A DNA stretch of 64,000 bases from contig WBMW01002321.1 in NCBI GenBank assembly GCA_013396635.1, positions 24,039 to 88,038 on the forward strand, given 5' to 3'. This document shows positions 1 to 12,497 of the stretch, in pieces; position 1 is the first letter of the stretch; each line of letters starts with the position of its first letter. The DNA is from Penelope pileata (lineage: Eukaryota; Chordata; Aves; Galliformes; Cracidae). The notes beneath the pieces are model-generated. The model saw nothing but the letters and a program-made list of their open reading frames with translations, did not search any database and was not told the DNA's origin. The position numbers were made by a program, and so were the translations under genes.

Positions 1-115
1 TGGCTTCCTGCAGTTGGGGTCAGAGGCATGGCCCTGCTGCCAGGTGGGCTGAGCCAGCTTCACCCCTGTCCTATCTCATGCTGTGTCCAACTCTTGCTTG
101 CCCTCTGTTCTCTAG

Positions 116-3100
116 GAAGTGCCCCACGCCGGGTTGTGATGGGTCGGGACATGTGACGGGGAGATTCACTGCACACTACTGCCTCTCAGGGTGCCCGCTG
201 GCAGAGAAGAACCAGGGCAGGCTTAAGGCAGACTTGTCTGACACCGAGGCCTCAACTCGCAAGAGGAACCTGATTGGCTTCCCTCAGCGAAAGAAATCTC
301 GGCACCATGGGAGGTAGGGGCAAGCCTGGCAAGCCCTGTTGCAGCATTGTGGGGCCACTGGGCTACACTAGGCATCTAAACAATGGATGGCTGAGTTGGA
401 GAGGGTTCCTTGCCTGCTAGGAGAGCATGCTTGCTGACAGCTGGTGTTTGTAATTGCAGCTCTATTGGGTGATCTTGGACACCTCTCCTGTTTTTCCTAT
501 TCACATTTTATGTCTTTGGCTGTGAACCCTTTTTATGAGGGTCTGAGAGGTAATCCTTGCTCCTATTGTCGAGGCATTGCTCTGTGCAGTGTGGAGAAGG
601 GCCCCTGGGACAGTTCCAACACAGGTGGAAATCAGTTTTCCTTTGTCTTTAGAGGACGACCTCCAAAGTACCGGAAGATCCAGCAGGAAGACTTCCAGAG
701 TAAGTGCTTTCCTCTGCCATGGTGTCATTGCAGAGCAGGGGCGAGATGTGAGAAGCTGGGGTGGTGGCTAGCAGAGGCACATCTCTGTTTGGTTCACTCA
801 GTCAGACCTTGCACAGGTCAGCACCAGGCTGAGGGCTGCGTAGACTTTATGGTTTCAAAATGGACTATCTGACAAGGAATGTCCATGCCTCTTACCAGAG
901 CTCTGATAGGTCCATCATCACTTCTCTTTATTCATATCTGTGAATCTTTGAGTGCTTTAGGGCAGGGGATTAGGACCCTCTCTCTCTTGCTGTGCATTTT
1001 CTTAAGCACTTTTTGTCTTCTTCAGACAGGGGTGCTGTGCCTTCATCCTGTGGGTGCTATACCCTAAAATCTCAGTGTGAGGTGCCACATTACTCCTGCA
1101 GTACAGAAACTGTTGCTGACCATTTTGTTTGCCATTTAGTTCTGATGATAGACACAGTGGCTGTAAGTAAGCGGCTGGAAGATGGAAAGGCATTTTCTCC
1201 AGCCAGTATCAATTTTACTATAGGCTGGCTTAGCGTTTACCCTGGTGCTGGGAGTGAATAAAGATCTCTTCTTAGAAGCCATCGTTGGCTCATTGGAGCA
1301 GAGACTAGGGCTTAAAGCTTTGGTAGAAGCCTAATATGGGTCGAATGATAAGGTGTGACGTTCTGATGTGAAATTTGACATTGAAATTTAATTCAGTATG
1401 AAGGCGTGAAGGTGATGGGAACAAGGCAAAGTCAACCTTGTCACTAAACTTCTTCCCCCACCATCCCCAATGCCACCGAACTGAATCTTTTGATGTATTA
1501 ATATCCTGTTAATTCAAAGGACAGCTGCTAGCTCTTGAAAATCTGGCCACAGGAGACCACCTGCTCAGGTCCTACTCTGAACCAAGTCCTCTCCAAGACT
1601 TGTGGAATGAGATGGGATGTTCTCATCCCTTTTACTTGTATCACACCTTGCATTTTTATTGCCAGCTGTTTCTTCAGACAACGTACACCAGTCACTCTTC
1701 ATGTCTGCCCTGTCTGCTCATCCTGACCGCTCTCTGTCACTCTGCTGGGAGCAGCACTGCAAACTCCTACCTGGAGTGGCTGGCATCACAGCAGCCACAG
1801 TAGCCAAGTGGACCATTGATGAGGTAAGGCAATTTTGGAATGCGTGTGCTGGCTCCTAACCCACTGGCATGACTGGGAGAACTCCAGCTGGCTGTGCAGT
1901 GCCATGGTACATGTCGCAGGCACAGAAGTGCTTCAGTGGCCTTTTCTCTGGGCTAGTGAGGTGTCCTGCTCCGTGCAGCTGTGGAGTGCAGTGTCAACAG
2001 CTGCCATGTGCTCTGATGGCAGCAGAAGGGAAACATATGTAGAACTACCAGATCCTTCCTTGGCTTGAGTGACACTATCGGGGCAGGCAGGTGAGGCTAA
2101 ATAGCAGTCTACTCATTTAGCATGCTGTAGGTTTCTTATAGGAGCCAAAATGCTTCTGTGGAAATGAGGATGTGGTTTTGTGGGGTGTCTCCAGACAGAA
2201 ACACTGCTTCCATCTTGACATTTCTCTCTGTTTATTCCAAGGTCTTTAGCTTTGTTCAGACTTTGACGGGTTGCGAGGATCAAGCCAAGCTCTTCAAAGA
2301 TGAGGTGAGAAGGGCAACAGGATGAGTGCAGGTAGCCAAGAACAGCTGTTTGCCAACAGAAGAGGGAGGAATTGGCCATTGGCCTGCCTTCAGCCGCTTT
2401 GCTGATGAATGCTTAGAGCACATCCACTACCCAGCTTTGACTCCCACTCTGCAGCCCTGGGGGTAGCAGCTCCACTGCATTCCAGTGTGCAGCTGTCTGC
2501 CTGTGTGGATAGTGGCAGGTGGCCAGATTCTGGATTCTGGCCCTATCAAGCTGTGCTACCCTGTAACCCTGGCCTGGGTGAGAAAGGGAGGCCTCTGAGG
2601 AGGCCTCTGAGGAGGCTGGGATTGGGGAGCGGGAGAATGGTGCTGCAGCTTCATTGCCATCATTGCCTCCTGAGGGAAACTGCTTAGTCCTCATCCATTC
2701 ATCTTTTCCCTCCTGTATCCTCTTACCAAGATGTCAGTTTTGTGACACTACTGTCCATCAAGGCAGTTCATCATTTTTAGACCCCTTTGTGGACAGACAT
2801 GCATAGGAACTAATTTCCAGCATGTGCAATTCACCCAGGACAAACTGATCCTGGGCACACATAGTACAGCGAATATCTCAGCCTGTTACTAAATGGCCCC
2901 TGTGCTTTAAGGGTGCTCAGGAACACAAAGCTGTGCTGGGGCCTGGAGCAGGATACCGCCCAAAGTGACTTGCCTGCTGGCTGTCAAGTGCCCACTGCAC
3001 TCTGGCCCAGAGGCCCAGGCCAGCTGCAGTGGGCCTTTCCCCATCCCTGTCCCGATGCTAGGTGCATGAATCCCCAGATCTGGTTTATCTGGGGCAGCAT

Positions 3101-3408
3101 GGGAGCACTGTGGGTGGCTCCTGCCTTGCTCTGTGTGAGCAGGGACGAGGCTGAGTCAGCTTGCCAAAGGTGAGTGTGGCTGTGCGTATCTCCAGAGTGC
3201 CTGCACTGTCTGTCTGTAGGATATTGCAGCCTGGGTTGTTGGTGAATGCCTTAGTCCCTTGTCTCCTCTGTAGATGATCGATGGCGAAGCATTCCTCTTG
3301 CTGACTCAGGCTGACATCGTCAAGATTATGAGTGTTAAGCTGGGCCCAGCACTCAAGATCTACAATGCCATCCTCATGTTCAAGAATGCTGATGACACCA
3401 TGAAGTGA
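116..3408 (+). CDS. L3MBTL1: L3MBTL1, last five coding exons (gene continues left of the window)
   Basis: This is the C-terminal 196 codons of a lethal(3)malignant-brain-tumour-like chromatin protein. Coding exons are 116-313, 653-699, 1678-1823, 2242-2304 and 3274-3408; all have AG acceptors and GT donors, and the phases join without a frameshift. Residues about 2-28 form a C2HC MYT1-type zinc finger (CPTPGCDGSGHVTG then HYCLSGCP). A basic, probably nuclear-localising stretch follows (RKRNLIGF, QRKKSRHHGR). A SAM domain runs from about residue 125 (KWTIDEVFSF) to the stop and includes IDGEAFLLLTQADIVKIM. In this family the MBT repeats, which bind mono- and dimethylated histone lysines and compact chromatin, lie further upstream, outside this window. 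The SAM end agrees better with L3MBTL1 as I remember it than with L3MBTL3 or L3MBTL4. Its neighbour ggFcR is convergent. Confidence 0.92.
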
Positions 3409-6400
3409 CTTTTCTTGGCCCTATCAGGACCCTCCTTCAGCGCTGGTGCTGCCAAACCATCTGGCCAGGACAGAGACTCCCCAGGACTGCCCGCAGCTTC
3501 TCATGTCTGGCAGCATCTCTGCTCTCCCACCAGTCCGTCTCCTGTCCTCTCCCTCACTCTCTCTCCATGCCACTTCTCCTCTTCAGCACTGGGCACTGGC
3601 TGACTACAAGCTGCAGAGACAGGGTGTGGATTTGAGACTAGTGTGCCTGAGTGCAAAAGCTGCCCTGAAACTCTGCTGTGACTGCACCCATTCAGGGGGT
3701 GTTCAGGGGTGGGGGAGCAGCGCAGAGGTTGTAACAGCTTAAGCCACTGAGATGAGGGAAAGGACTGACTGACTGCAGGCTAGTCTTTCCTCAACAGCTG
3801 GGAGAGGTTTTTTTTTTCCTGTGTTCCTCTCCAGGGTATTGGATGCTCTAAAGGAGATTCTGCTCACTTTGCCTTTTTCTCTTTGAATTCTTTTGATTCA
3901 AGGCTTGATGATAACTTTGCTTTGCCCCTTCATTGCACTGGGATCCAGTGGTCCCATCTCTTGCCCCTTCTGGGAAGCAGTGTCCTGGCTGCAGTTCTGC
4001 CCATGACCATCTGTGTTTTCTTCCTCTTTACAGGGCCCCCATGAAGCTATAGCTGGGTAGATGCAGAGCAAGATCCATTTCCTCTTGTGCAACAAGCTGT
4101 CTTCCCCATCATGCCTCTGGGAGAAGGAATGCTTGGTTAACTTGTTACTTTTGCAGCAATTAAAAAAAATCCTTTGCAAGCCAGAGTCAAGCCTACTTCA
4201 GTCCACATAGTAGGAGCAAAGCCCATCCTAGAGCTGAGACAGCTACAGGGGGCAAAAAGTATCTATAGGCAGAATGAGGGCTTGGTTCCAAAGGCAGTCT
4301 TGCCAAGCTGCCTTCTCCCCCATTTTGCCCTGTTGAGGCCCCTGGAGTTTTCTTTAAGAAGAGCAGGATCCTCTGCTGTCCCTCCTTCTCTGCAAAACAA
4401 AAAGGAAGTTAGCAGCTGTTGTTTTTTTTTTTTTTCCTCCTGTACATTTAGTAACACAACAACCTTTCCAGAAAGGGTGCAAGCACTTTGGAAATGCCCA
4501 TGTAGTGCTCTCCTGTGTAACAGAGGAGGCTCCTGGAAGAGGACCCTTGCTTCAGATATTCCATGTGTCCTCTGCTATTGAGGATGAGGCCCTGCAGCAC
4601 CCACACTGCTCTTGCTATAGTCTGTCATCCTTGTGTGCACAGCTGCTGCAGGTGCTGTTGGAGCAGTGGTGTGGCAGTGCTGTGTTGCAGGGCAGCAACC
4701 CACCCCAAGGGCTCTCTGTAGACTGCAGTGATGTGACCCAAGTCCCACACTGACTTTCTTTCCCATTCCCAAGAATGACATACCAGTAACAAAACATTTA
4801 TTTCCCCTTTTCCAGTGTCCAAAGACAGAGATGAAGGGTCTCAGCAAGTGCACCAGCAATGTGTCTTGCAGCAGAACTGCCTTGGGAGCCACTGTCACAC
4901 CTCTGGGTTTATCTGTTCTAGGCTTCCCATGGAAATGTAGCAGTTTGACTCTTTGTTACTGAATATTTGGCGTCACATTTGACCTGCACTTGTAATGTCT
5001 GCTGCTTGCTCTTCATCCAAGTCTTGCAGCTACTCCATGTGTTTATTTTGTCAATGCTTGGGTTTGATTTAGACAGCTCTGTCATGTTTTCAAGCACTGC
5101 AGTGTGGCCAGCTGTGGAGAGAGGATGAGTGAGAGGAAGTGGCTGTGTCCCACCGTCCTATAGTCACGCTTGATTTGCAGAAAATGGTCCTGAACTTGGT
5201 CTCTTCAGCTAATGCAGAGTTTTCCTGGGCCACCAATGAGCAGAGGAAGAGCAGTCTCAGGACCTTCAGCTGTGGGACTCTTCATTCAAACCATGCTGAG
5301 ACATCTTCAGGTGTGATCTGAAGTTGATTGGCTCCTGTTTGGCTCTTGTTACTTATGCATAGCGCATGGTTATTGAGCATGTAAGGAAACAGCTTATGAA
5401 AGCATCTTGTTCTCCTCTGCTCCCTTACACGAAGTCATTCTTCCTCATGGGGAAGTGACTAAGCACTGACCCTGGGTGCTAGGAGAGGAGTCTCAGATCT
5501 GAAACCAGTGTGAATGATGCATAGCCTTGTTTCTCACAGGACTGCTCTGGAGAGCAGAGGTGGTGGTGAGGTCAGAAGATACCTGCTGAAGGGGAAGAGG
5601 AACCATAAAGCCCTCAAGACCAGACGTAGCCAACACCATCAACTCCTGCGCTGCTGTTGGGTGTGCTCAAGCTGTGCTCTGCCTGGGCAACAGCAAAACA
5701 GGCAGAGGTGTGTGCTCCAGACTGTGCCAGCCTTGGGCATTGGCAAGACGCTGTGCCCATGGGGTACTGCCTCACCTGGACTCTTTTGACCTCCCTGTAA
5801 GGTCTGGCTGCACACCTGGATCCCAGGTCCCTGCTGGGTCCGAGCTCTACCTAGGGATCAGCTGCCAGGAAGACCAGTTCCACTGGAAAGGTGATGTGTG
5901 GAGTAAGGGTCTCTGTTGCACACACTTGTCTGGTGTCTTGAGTCCATCGGCCTCTTAGGGTGACTTCTCTCAGCCCTCTGGTTCTGGATTGGTTTAGGTG
6001 ACACACTTAAAGGGTCTGGAGACTGTCATGGGCTATTTGCTGTTAAAACTTATAAGTTTTATAAGATTCATTTAGAAATGGAAACCAAACCCAAAGCACT
6101 GTGTCTATGTGTGGATAGGTGTTTGTGGTACCAGTGTGGAAAAATCACAGAACCATGTCCTACACTGTTGGTGTGATGTTGTTTAATTGTGGTGGTTTCT
6201 GAGGCTGTGGGGGTGGCAGACCACAGGTCCTAGGGTCCTAGGCAATATGTTCTCCATTAGCAGAAGTGGTCTCTGGTCCCAAGAGGGAAGCTCAGAGAAT
6301 GGAGCCTTTGCCCGCACCCTTGGACTTGGCAAATCCTGTGTCTCCACAGAACATTGTACAGGAGCCCCCCTTCAGGGAGCATCAGGGGCAGCTGTGGCCA

Positions 6401-7410
6401 AGGCAGAAGGACCAAAGTTTCTTTCATTATCTCCAGTCCTCGCAGAGATATTCCCTGCCATGTCACTGAGAAGCTGAAGTGGACACTGGGGCTGCACTGC
6501 GCCCACAGGTTCTTCTCCATGGTCTTCTTGAGAGATGTGACCACAGCCAAAGTTTTGAAGTCATATGTATTTCTGAGTAGAAGCCACTTCCAAGCCTGTG
6601 CTTCCATCATTCCTGTTTCTGCTTGTAGCCATGTGAGTTGTCCCACCACACACTTTGGCCTCAGGCATAAGGCATCTTCTGGGGTGGCTTCCTTGTCGAA
6701 ATGGGCACCATTGTGATGGTGTGAGGCTGAGATCTCAATTTCTTTGAGAGCAGTCAACCTTTTGGACTTGATCTCCAGGGGTCCCCTTCAGCCCCTGTGA
6801 TTCTGTGAAGCTCAGTGAGGAGATGACTGTGTCTGCCTCACCAGAGAACAAATGGTCTAGGAGGGCTTATGGCTTAAGGACTTCTGCCTCCTGCAGAGGC
6901 AAATCTGGGGACTTGAGTGCAATGAAAGGAGTTGGAGGAGAGGAGGGAGCCATGAGAGAAATGTGACTTGGCCTCTTCTGTTCTTCACTCCTTAACCTCT
7001 AGATGGGGGGACTGCTTGGTGCATAGGAGAGGGAAATAGCTGAGGGCTACAGTCCAGCTCCATCCCCCCAACCTCTCCCTTCTTGGGGGGGAGAAAAAGG
7101 GGTATATTTGGAGGGAGCATGATTATGATAACAAAGACTTTTTGCACTTTCATTCATTTTGCACTTGTTTTAAATTTTTTTAATTGTAAATATATTCTTT
7201 TTATATTTGCACTTCCCCTTTGTGTTTTCATAACAAAAATATTTTTGTTGTAGCCAGTGAAGCTATTCTGAAATTTGTGTCCTGACTATACAGAAGTTTA
7301 AAGGTCTTATATATATAAATTTATATCTACATAAAAATAAATTTATATATATAGATCATGATGTGATGTGTTTTGTCAGTGTTTTAAAATAATAAATGAA
7401 TGTGAGCAAT
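3409..7410 (+). other. L3MBTL1: Probable long 3' untranslated region of L3MBTL1
   Basis: No splice-supported coding exon is visible between the L3MBTL1 stop and the AATAAA at 7391-7396. The last 300 bases are strongly AU-rich and contain a Pumilio-type TGTAAATA at 7185-7192 and two GCACTT-type stretches, as expected of a regulated 3' UTR. A single 4-kb UTR is inferred; earlier polyadenylation or an unrelated transcript inside this interval cannot be excluded. Confidence 0.55.
7391..7396 (+). terminator. L3MBTL1: Polyadenylation signal AATAAA, probable end of L3MBTL1 mRNA
   Basis: An AATAAA hexamer at the end of an AU-rich region lies about 250 bp before the convergent gene's own signal on the opposite strand. 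Confidence 0.5.
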
Positions 7411-7648
7411 GGAAGTCAGCACAGCTGGAGATTGCTTATTAGTGCTTCAGCCCCACTCCCTCAGCCAGGCTCAGACCTGGCACTGCCCGTGGTGGAGGGG
7501 AAGGGGGCACGAGGAGCCTTGGGAGCCTGTCCCAGGAGTCCTCGTCCTGCCACTGGGTCGCCAGGCCGTACAGAGCACAAAGTCCACCCCAAACTGTGCC
7601 CATCCCACAGACATGAATACTGGAGGCAGCAGGACAAGGAAGGAATGG

Positions 7649-7658
7649 TTTATTTATT
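7649..7658 (-). terminator. ggFcR: Polyadenylation signals (two overlapping AATAAA) for ggFcR
   Basis: On the minus strand two overlapping AATAAA hexamers occur 172 bp beyond the ggFcR stop codon. With the L3MBTL1 signal at 7391 this gives a tail-to-tail arrangement with a gap of about 250 bp. Confidence 0.6.
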
Positions 7659-7829
7659 TCATCATAAGGAACTTGGGGGAAATCATGGTGTCCTGTTACT
7701 GGTCACAGCTAAAAGGGTGCCAGTTACAGGGAGTTCCCTTTGCTGAGCACATACCGGCCCCTACAACTCAGGTGGCCATGGCAGCACAGCCTTCTGTCTG
7801 GGTGATTCACAGGGGAGTTGTGTACCATC

Positions 7830-10623
7830 TCAGTGGGAGCCCAGCTGTCCTGGTGTGTTCCTTTGGCTGTTCATGGCCTCGGTCACAATCAGCCCCAGCA
7901 GGACCAGGACCCCAGCCCCCACAGCCAGGCGCACCACATTGCTCTGAGTGTAATCTGCAGGGATGGGAAGGGACTGTCACTGGAGTCCTAGGGAAAAAGG
8001 GGGAGCCCATGGAAGGAGCCAGGCAGCTGAGGGAGCTCCCAGAGCACAGGACTCCCCTGGGGGCTACAGGTGACCCAAGGGGACAAACAGGGTACACAAG
8101 GGGCTCCCAGAGCAATCAGACTTGTGGACAATGGAGCGTGCTGGGGAGCTCGTGGGCTAAAGAAGAATAAGTTTACAGGGAACAAAGGGGACCCCCAAAG
8201 GCTTCTGTCTGACTCCTCTTTCCACATCTCTGATCCCTGTGAAACCCCCGCACCCACAGTCTCTGACCCGTCACCCAACCCAGTGTGTCCTGGCACTGAG
8301 GATGAGGAGGATGACAGGAACATGGAGCTGGACCTCACCTGCAACTGCCAGCCAGACACTGCTGCTAGGCTGTGATGAGACGTACGGCTGCGACCAGGGA
8401 CAGTAGGTGCAGGTGTAGGTTCCTCCTTCATGCTCCATCACATGGGGCAGTACAAAGGTGGCCACATCACTTTCTTGCTTTATGACCTGTACCAGCTCCC
8501 AGTTCTTCCAGAAGTAAAACTGGGCTCTCTGGACTCCACTGGTGCACCACATTGTTACATTGGTTCCCAGTCGGACACGGCCCAGCGGCTTCAGGGACAG
8601 GCTGGGCCTGGCCAGTTTGTCATCTGTCAGGAGGGACAAGTCGGGCACTTGGAAGAGGACAGGACATCTGCAACCATTTCCTCATCCTCTGCCCACCCCA
8701 AGCTGCCCTGGGGCAGAACTTCCCCTCCATGCTGTCAAGGGGAGCCCCCAGCCCGAAGTCCAAATCTTTCCAGCAACTCAGGGACTGAAGACAGCCCTTG
8801 ATGTGCCTGCAGGTCTCCAAGCCCAGCATGAGGTCACGGCTGTGTTTCGGCTCTCACCTCTCACTAGCAGCTCTGCAAAGGGGCTGAGCTGTGACAAGCT
8901 GCTGGGGTCAGACTCATTCCCGTAGCGGCAGGCATAGGCACCCCCATCTTCTCGGGTTACCTGGGTGATGGTGAACATTGCCATGCCCTTGACTGGTTGG
9001 GCTCTCTGCTGAATGCTGATGTTCCCAGACTTGTACAGCAGCATGACTGTCCCATGGCACTGACACCTGCAGTGGATTGTGGCCGATGTTCCCAGAATGG
9101 CTCCTTCCCGTGGAGTCAGAGAGATGGAGGGACGAGAGAGCTGCGACTCTGGACACAGGCACAGATAGCAACCCTTAGAGCTGGATGAGACCACACAGCC
9201 CCTCCAGCTCAGCACTGAATCCTTTCCCTGAAGTCCACTGTGCAACTGGTGGGCCAGCAACCCTACGTCTACAGATCATCTATAGAGACTCAGAGGAGCT
9301 GACAAGACTCAAGCACATCTGAAGGAAGCTGTAATCCCCTTCTTGTGTTCCTGTTACAGCTGCTTTGTTCCTCTACCACCTTATTCTAGTTCCTCCAGGA
9401 TGTGACAGATGCCAGGGAGGAAGAGAAGTGTAGGATGTGACTGAAGATGGGGGTGCCTCACCTTTGACCACCAACTCCAGCACATTGCTGACTCCAGACC
9501 AGTTGATTGGAGTACCCTTGGTGTAGCACTGGCAGCTGTAACGGCCCCCCTTGCTTTGATCCACCTGAGAGAGGTAGAAATCTGTGTGTCCCACAGAAAT
9601 TAAGGCATTGGCCTGGCCCTCCAGATACAGGAAACAGACAACTCTGTAGTGCTTGATAGCACACTGGAGCATCACGTCAGCTCCTGTGGCCACCTCATGA
9701 CCAGGCAGGATGGAGAGAACAGGTTTGGGAAGATGGAACTCTGTGGGGAGAGGAGAAGGCATGAGAAGTTTTGCAGGACTTTGACAGTGCCAGGAGCCAC
9801 TGGATTTCCACAACTCTGCCATCAGTCTCAGGCAGAGATGATCATTCCCACCTCGCCAAGCGAGGAAAGAGGGGAAAAGCCTTGCCCATCATGTGGATGG
9901 GGAAGTGACTCTTTGTGCCCTAGTCTGCCCATGTGGTGTCTGAAACCATTTGAAGGGTGTTGGCACAACCACAGCACATCCCTCACCTTCCACTCTGACC
10001 TCCACGGTGTCACTGTGAGTCAGCACAGTCCCATTGCCTCCATCCACATAATGGCAGCTATACAGACCTCTGTCCCTTTGGGTGGCATGAGAGATGAAGA
10101 ACTCAGCCATACTGCCATGCAGCTCCAGGGTACGGAGCTGGCATCCATCCTTGTACAGCACAATGTTCCCACTATGACACAGACACCTGCAGCAGATGGT
10201 GGTGGAGCCTCCCAGTGGGATCACCCCAGGTGGCCGGAGGAAGACGGAGACCGTGGGGGCACCTGCAGGGACAGAGATGCTGCCAGACAGACAGGTAGTC
10301 CCCAGTTCCCAGCTGCCCTTTGATGAGCCTGGAGCTGGCTCCATGCCCCATCTCCATACAAGGATGAGTTTTGTTCTATGGGGCTAGGGAAGAGACCTGG
10401 GAGATGGATGAGGGCTTAGGGATGTGTCCAAACTCCCCATTCACCGCTTTTTCATAATACTCACTTGTTGTGGCCCCACTCTGCGCAACCAGCCAAACAC
10501 CTGCAAGAGAAATGGTTGTGTAATTCTCCATGGAGTCTCTGAGCACATTGTGTCCCTCTCTGGGAGCCCATGCAGCCACTGGCACTCACTGAAGGCTAGT
10601 GTGTGGGTCACAGGCAGCATCAT
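7830..10623 (-). CDS. ggFcR: Activating IgY Fc receptor (four Ig domains, transmembrane arginine, short tail)
   Basis: Seven coding exons (minus strand): 10623-10590, 10500-10465, 10262-9987, 9740-9462, 9148-8858, 8647-8339, 7954-7830, giving 449 residues in one frame. The signal peptide (MMLPVTHTLAF plus SVWLVAQSGATT) is split over two exons and the second is exactly 36 bp, a signature of leukocyte-receptor-complex genes. Each of the next four exons encodes one C2-type Ig domain with the usual cysteine pair (YSCHY, YSCQC, YACRY, TYTCTYC). Sequons are visible: NGT, NWS, NIS, NES, NVT. The last exon has a stalk and membrane segment with arginine near its outer end (NVVRLAVGAGVLVLLGLIV) and a short tail without ITIM or ITAM. 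This plan matches published chicken ggFcR, which binds IgY and signals through the common FcR gamma chain. The identity is inferred from structure and location. Confidence 0.88.
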
Positions 10624-10944
10624 GCCCCTCTTGTCTCTCAGCTGAAGCAGGGTTTCTTTGGAGGAAGACACTGGCAGGAGGCACTGTCTGTTCTTTTGCA
10701 GAATAGGTTTCTTCCTGTGGGTCCCAGCGAGCCCTGATTACTGCAAGCGGCTTTCTGTCTCACAGCATGTGTTTCCACAGCCACAACGCAGGGCTGGGAC
10801 AGTCAAACTGGAACCAGAATGTCTCAGTGATAACCTGGTCTGCTGCTGGAGCTCTTCGTTGCTCTTTCTTTGCTCTGGGTCACTTGATGGGGAAATGACA
10901 TCACTCAGCCCTTGCGAAACAAAGGGAAGTTCTGCAACACAGAT

Positions 10945-10976
10945 GAGGGGAAGAGATGACTCATGGCTTCTTCCGG
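10945..10976 (-). promoter_or_regulatory. Candidate ggFcR promoter motifs (PU.1/ETS and AP-1 like)
   Basis: About 320-350 bp upstream of the ggFcR start codon is a compact cluster: GAGGGGAAG (10945-10953, PU.1-like), TGACTCA (10957-10963, AP-1/MARE-like) and TTCCGG (10971-10976, ETS core). The mix suits a gene expressed in macrophages and thrombocytes. This is motif reading only; the transcription start is not known. Confidence 0.3.
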
Positions 10977-11283
10977 ACCTCAACGCGAAAGCCCCAGAAA
11001 AAACAGTGTAATTGAATAGTTCTTTAAAATAAGACAGAACAAAAAAGGGGAATATAGACAGCAAGTAAATCTTACACTCCTTCAGAGGCTAGGCACTTCA
11101 CTTTCCTGTATGCATCATCAGTGGATCCTGAAGGGATTTTTCCAAAGCATGCTGCACAAATCCTGTCTGTGGGAAGGTGCTCAGAGAGAGGATTTACTTG
11201 CAATTTGTACTCCTAAAGCAACTATTTCATTACTCTTCGGGTTTGGGCCAGTCTCACTGAGGTCCAGGAAGATATCTGCCCCA

Positions 11284-12497
11284 CATCATGTCCATGTGGT
11301 GGCTTAATGCCAGCAGGTAGCTGAGCACCACCATATCGCTCTCTCACTCTCTATCCTCAGAATGACGGTGAGAAAATATGATGAAGAAAAAGCTTACGGA
11401 TCGAGATAAGGAAAGCAATCACTCAGCAATCACTGTCACAGACAAAAAAGAGTGTAGAAAAGATTAATGTAATTTATTGCCAACTATTAACAAACTGGAG
11501 CAATAAGAGCTAAAAAGCAAACTAAAAACACCTTCCTCCCATCTACCTTCTTCTACCTCTTCCCCTTAAATGACACAGAAAGATTGGAAATGGGGGGTTA
11601 TGGTCAGTTCAGAACACTTATCTCTGCCACTTCTTCATTGTCAGTCTTACCCTGCTCCAGTGTGAGGTCCCTTCCATGGGAAGCAATCCTTCCTGAACTG
11701 ATCCTGCATGGGCCTCCTGCAAGTTGTGGTTCTTCAAGAACTGCTCCAATAGGGGTCCATAGCACAGGGCACATGCATCTGGAGCAAACTACTACCACGG
11801 GGCCCGCCCTTCAGGCACTGCCCAGCACAGCTCAGTACCACGGGGCCCGCCCTTCAGGCACTGCCCAGCACAGCTCAGTACCACGGGGCCCGCCCTTCAG
11901 GCACTGCCCAGCCCAGGGCCCCACAGCTCCCCAGGCCTCTGCTCCCCACAGGCTCCTCTCCACGGCTTCAGCTCAGCCTGGGGCTGCTCCTGAGGGGCTC
12001 CACGGCTGCAGCCTCCTCCAGGCCACATCCACTGTTGCACCATGGGCTGCTCCATGGCTGCACGTGGAGATCTGCTCTGTGTGGTGCCCCTGGGCTGCTG
12101 GGGGACAGCTGCTCCGCCTTGGGCCTCTCCTGGGCTGCAGGGAGCTCCTGCTCTGCGCTTGGGGCACCTCCTGCCCTCCTGCACCAACCTTGGGGGCTGC
12201 AGGGCTGTTTTCTCTCCTCTTTCTCACTCCTCTCTTCCAGCTGCTGTTGCACAGCACTTTTTCCCTTCTCACACTTGCTCTCCCAGAGGCACACCCAGTG
12301 TTGCTCCTGGCTCAGCTCTGGCAGCAGCGAGTCCCTTGGAGCAGCTGGAGCTGGCATAGATCTGACATGGGCAGTGCTGGGCTCTGCTCAGTGAGGCCAG
12401 CCCTGCAGCCCCCATTAGCAAAACCTTTCCACATGAACCCAATTCAGTCCCCTCACTGTGCAGAACATATGGTGCAGCCTACAGAATCTCAGTAAGA
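11284..12497 (-). mobile_element. Solo LTR-like endogenous retrovirus remnant, minus orientation
   Basis: A block of about 1.2 kb, GC-rich in its right two thirds and AT-rich at its left end, lies upstream of ggFcR. On the minus strand it has an AATAAA near 11473 followed by a short tail, as in an LTR read from 12497 towards 11284. An internal 43-bp tandem repeat is annotated separately. Long reading frames cross it on both strands, but none resembles a known protein and the composition explains them. Boundaries are approximate and I have not assigned an LTR family. Confidence 0.5.
11794..11911 (+). repeat. 43-bp tandem repeat, about 2.7 copies, inside the LTR
   Basis: Copies begin at 11794, 11837 and 11880 with ACCACGGGGCCCGCCCTTCA. 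The first two are identical over 43 bp, and the third departs after about 33 bp. The perfect spacing and identity imply recent expansion or gene conversion. Confidence 0.9.

Noticed and set aside
6257..6757. Minus-strand open frame of 166 codons in the L3MBTL1 3' UTR
   Set aside because: I looked for a retrocopy (ribosomal and other common parents) and could not recognise any; without homology or splice support it is not reported as a gene.
7409..8170. Plus-strand open frame of 253 codons
   Set aside because: It overlaps the last exon and 3' UTR of ggFcR in antisense; the minus-strand exon has splice sites and a transmembrane segment.
11584..12495. Open frame of 303 codons on the plus strand
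   Set aside because: It lies across the LTR-like element and its 43-bp repeats on the antisense strand; no recognisable protein content.
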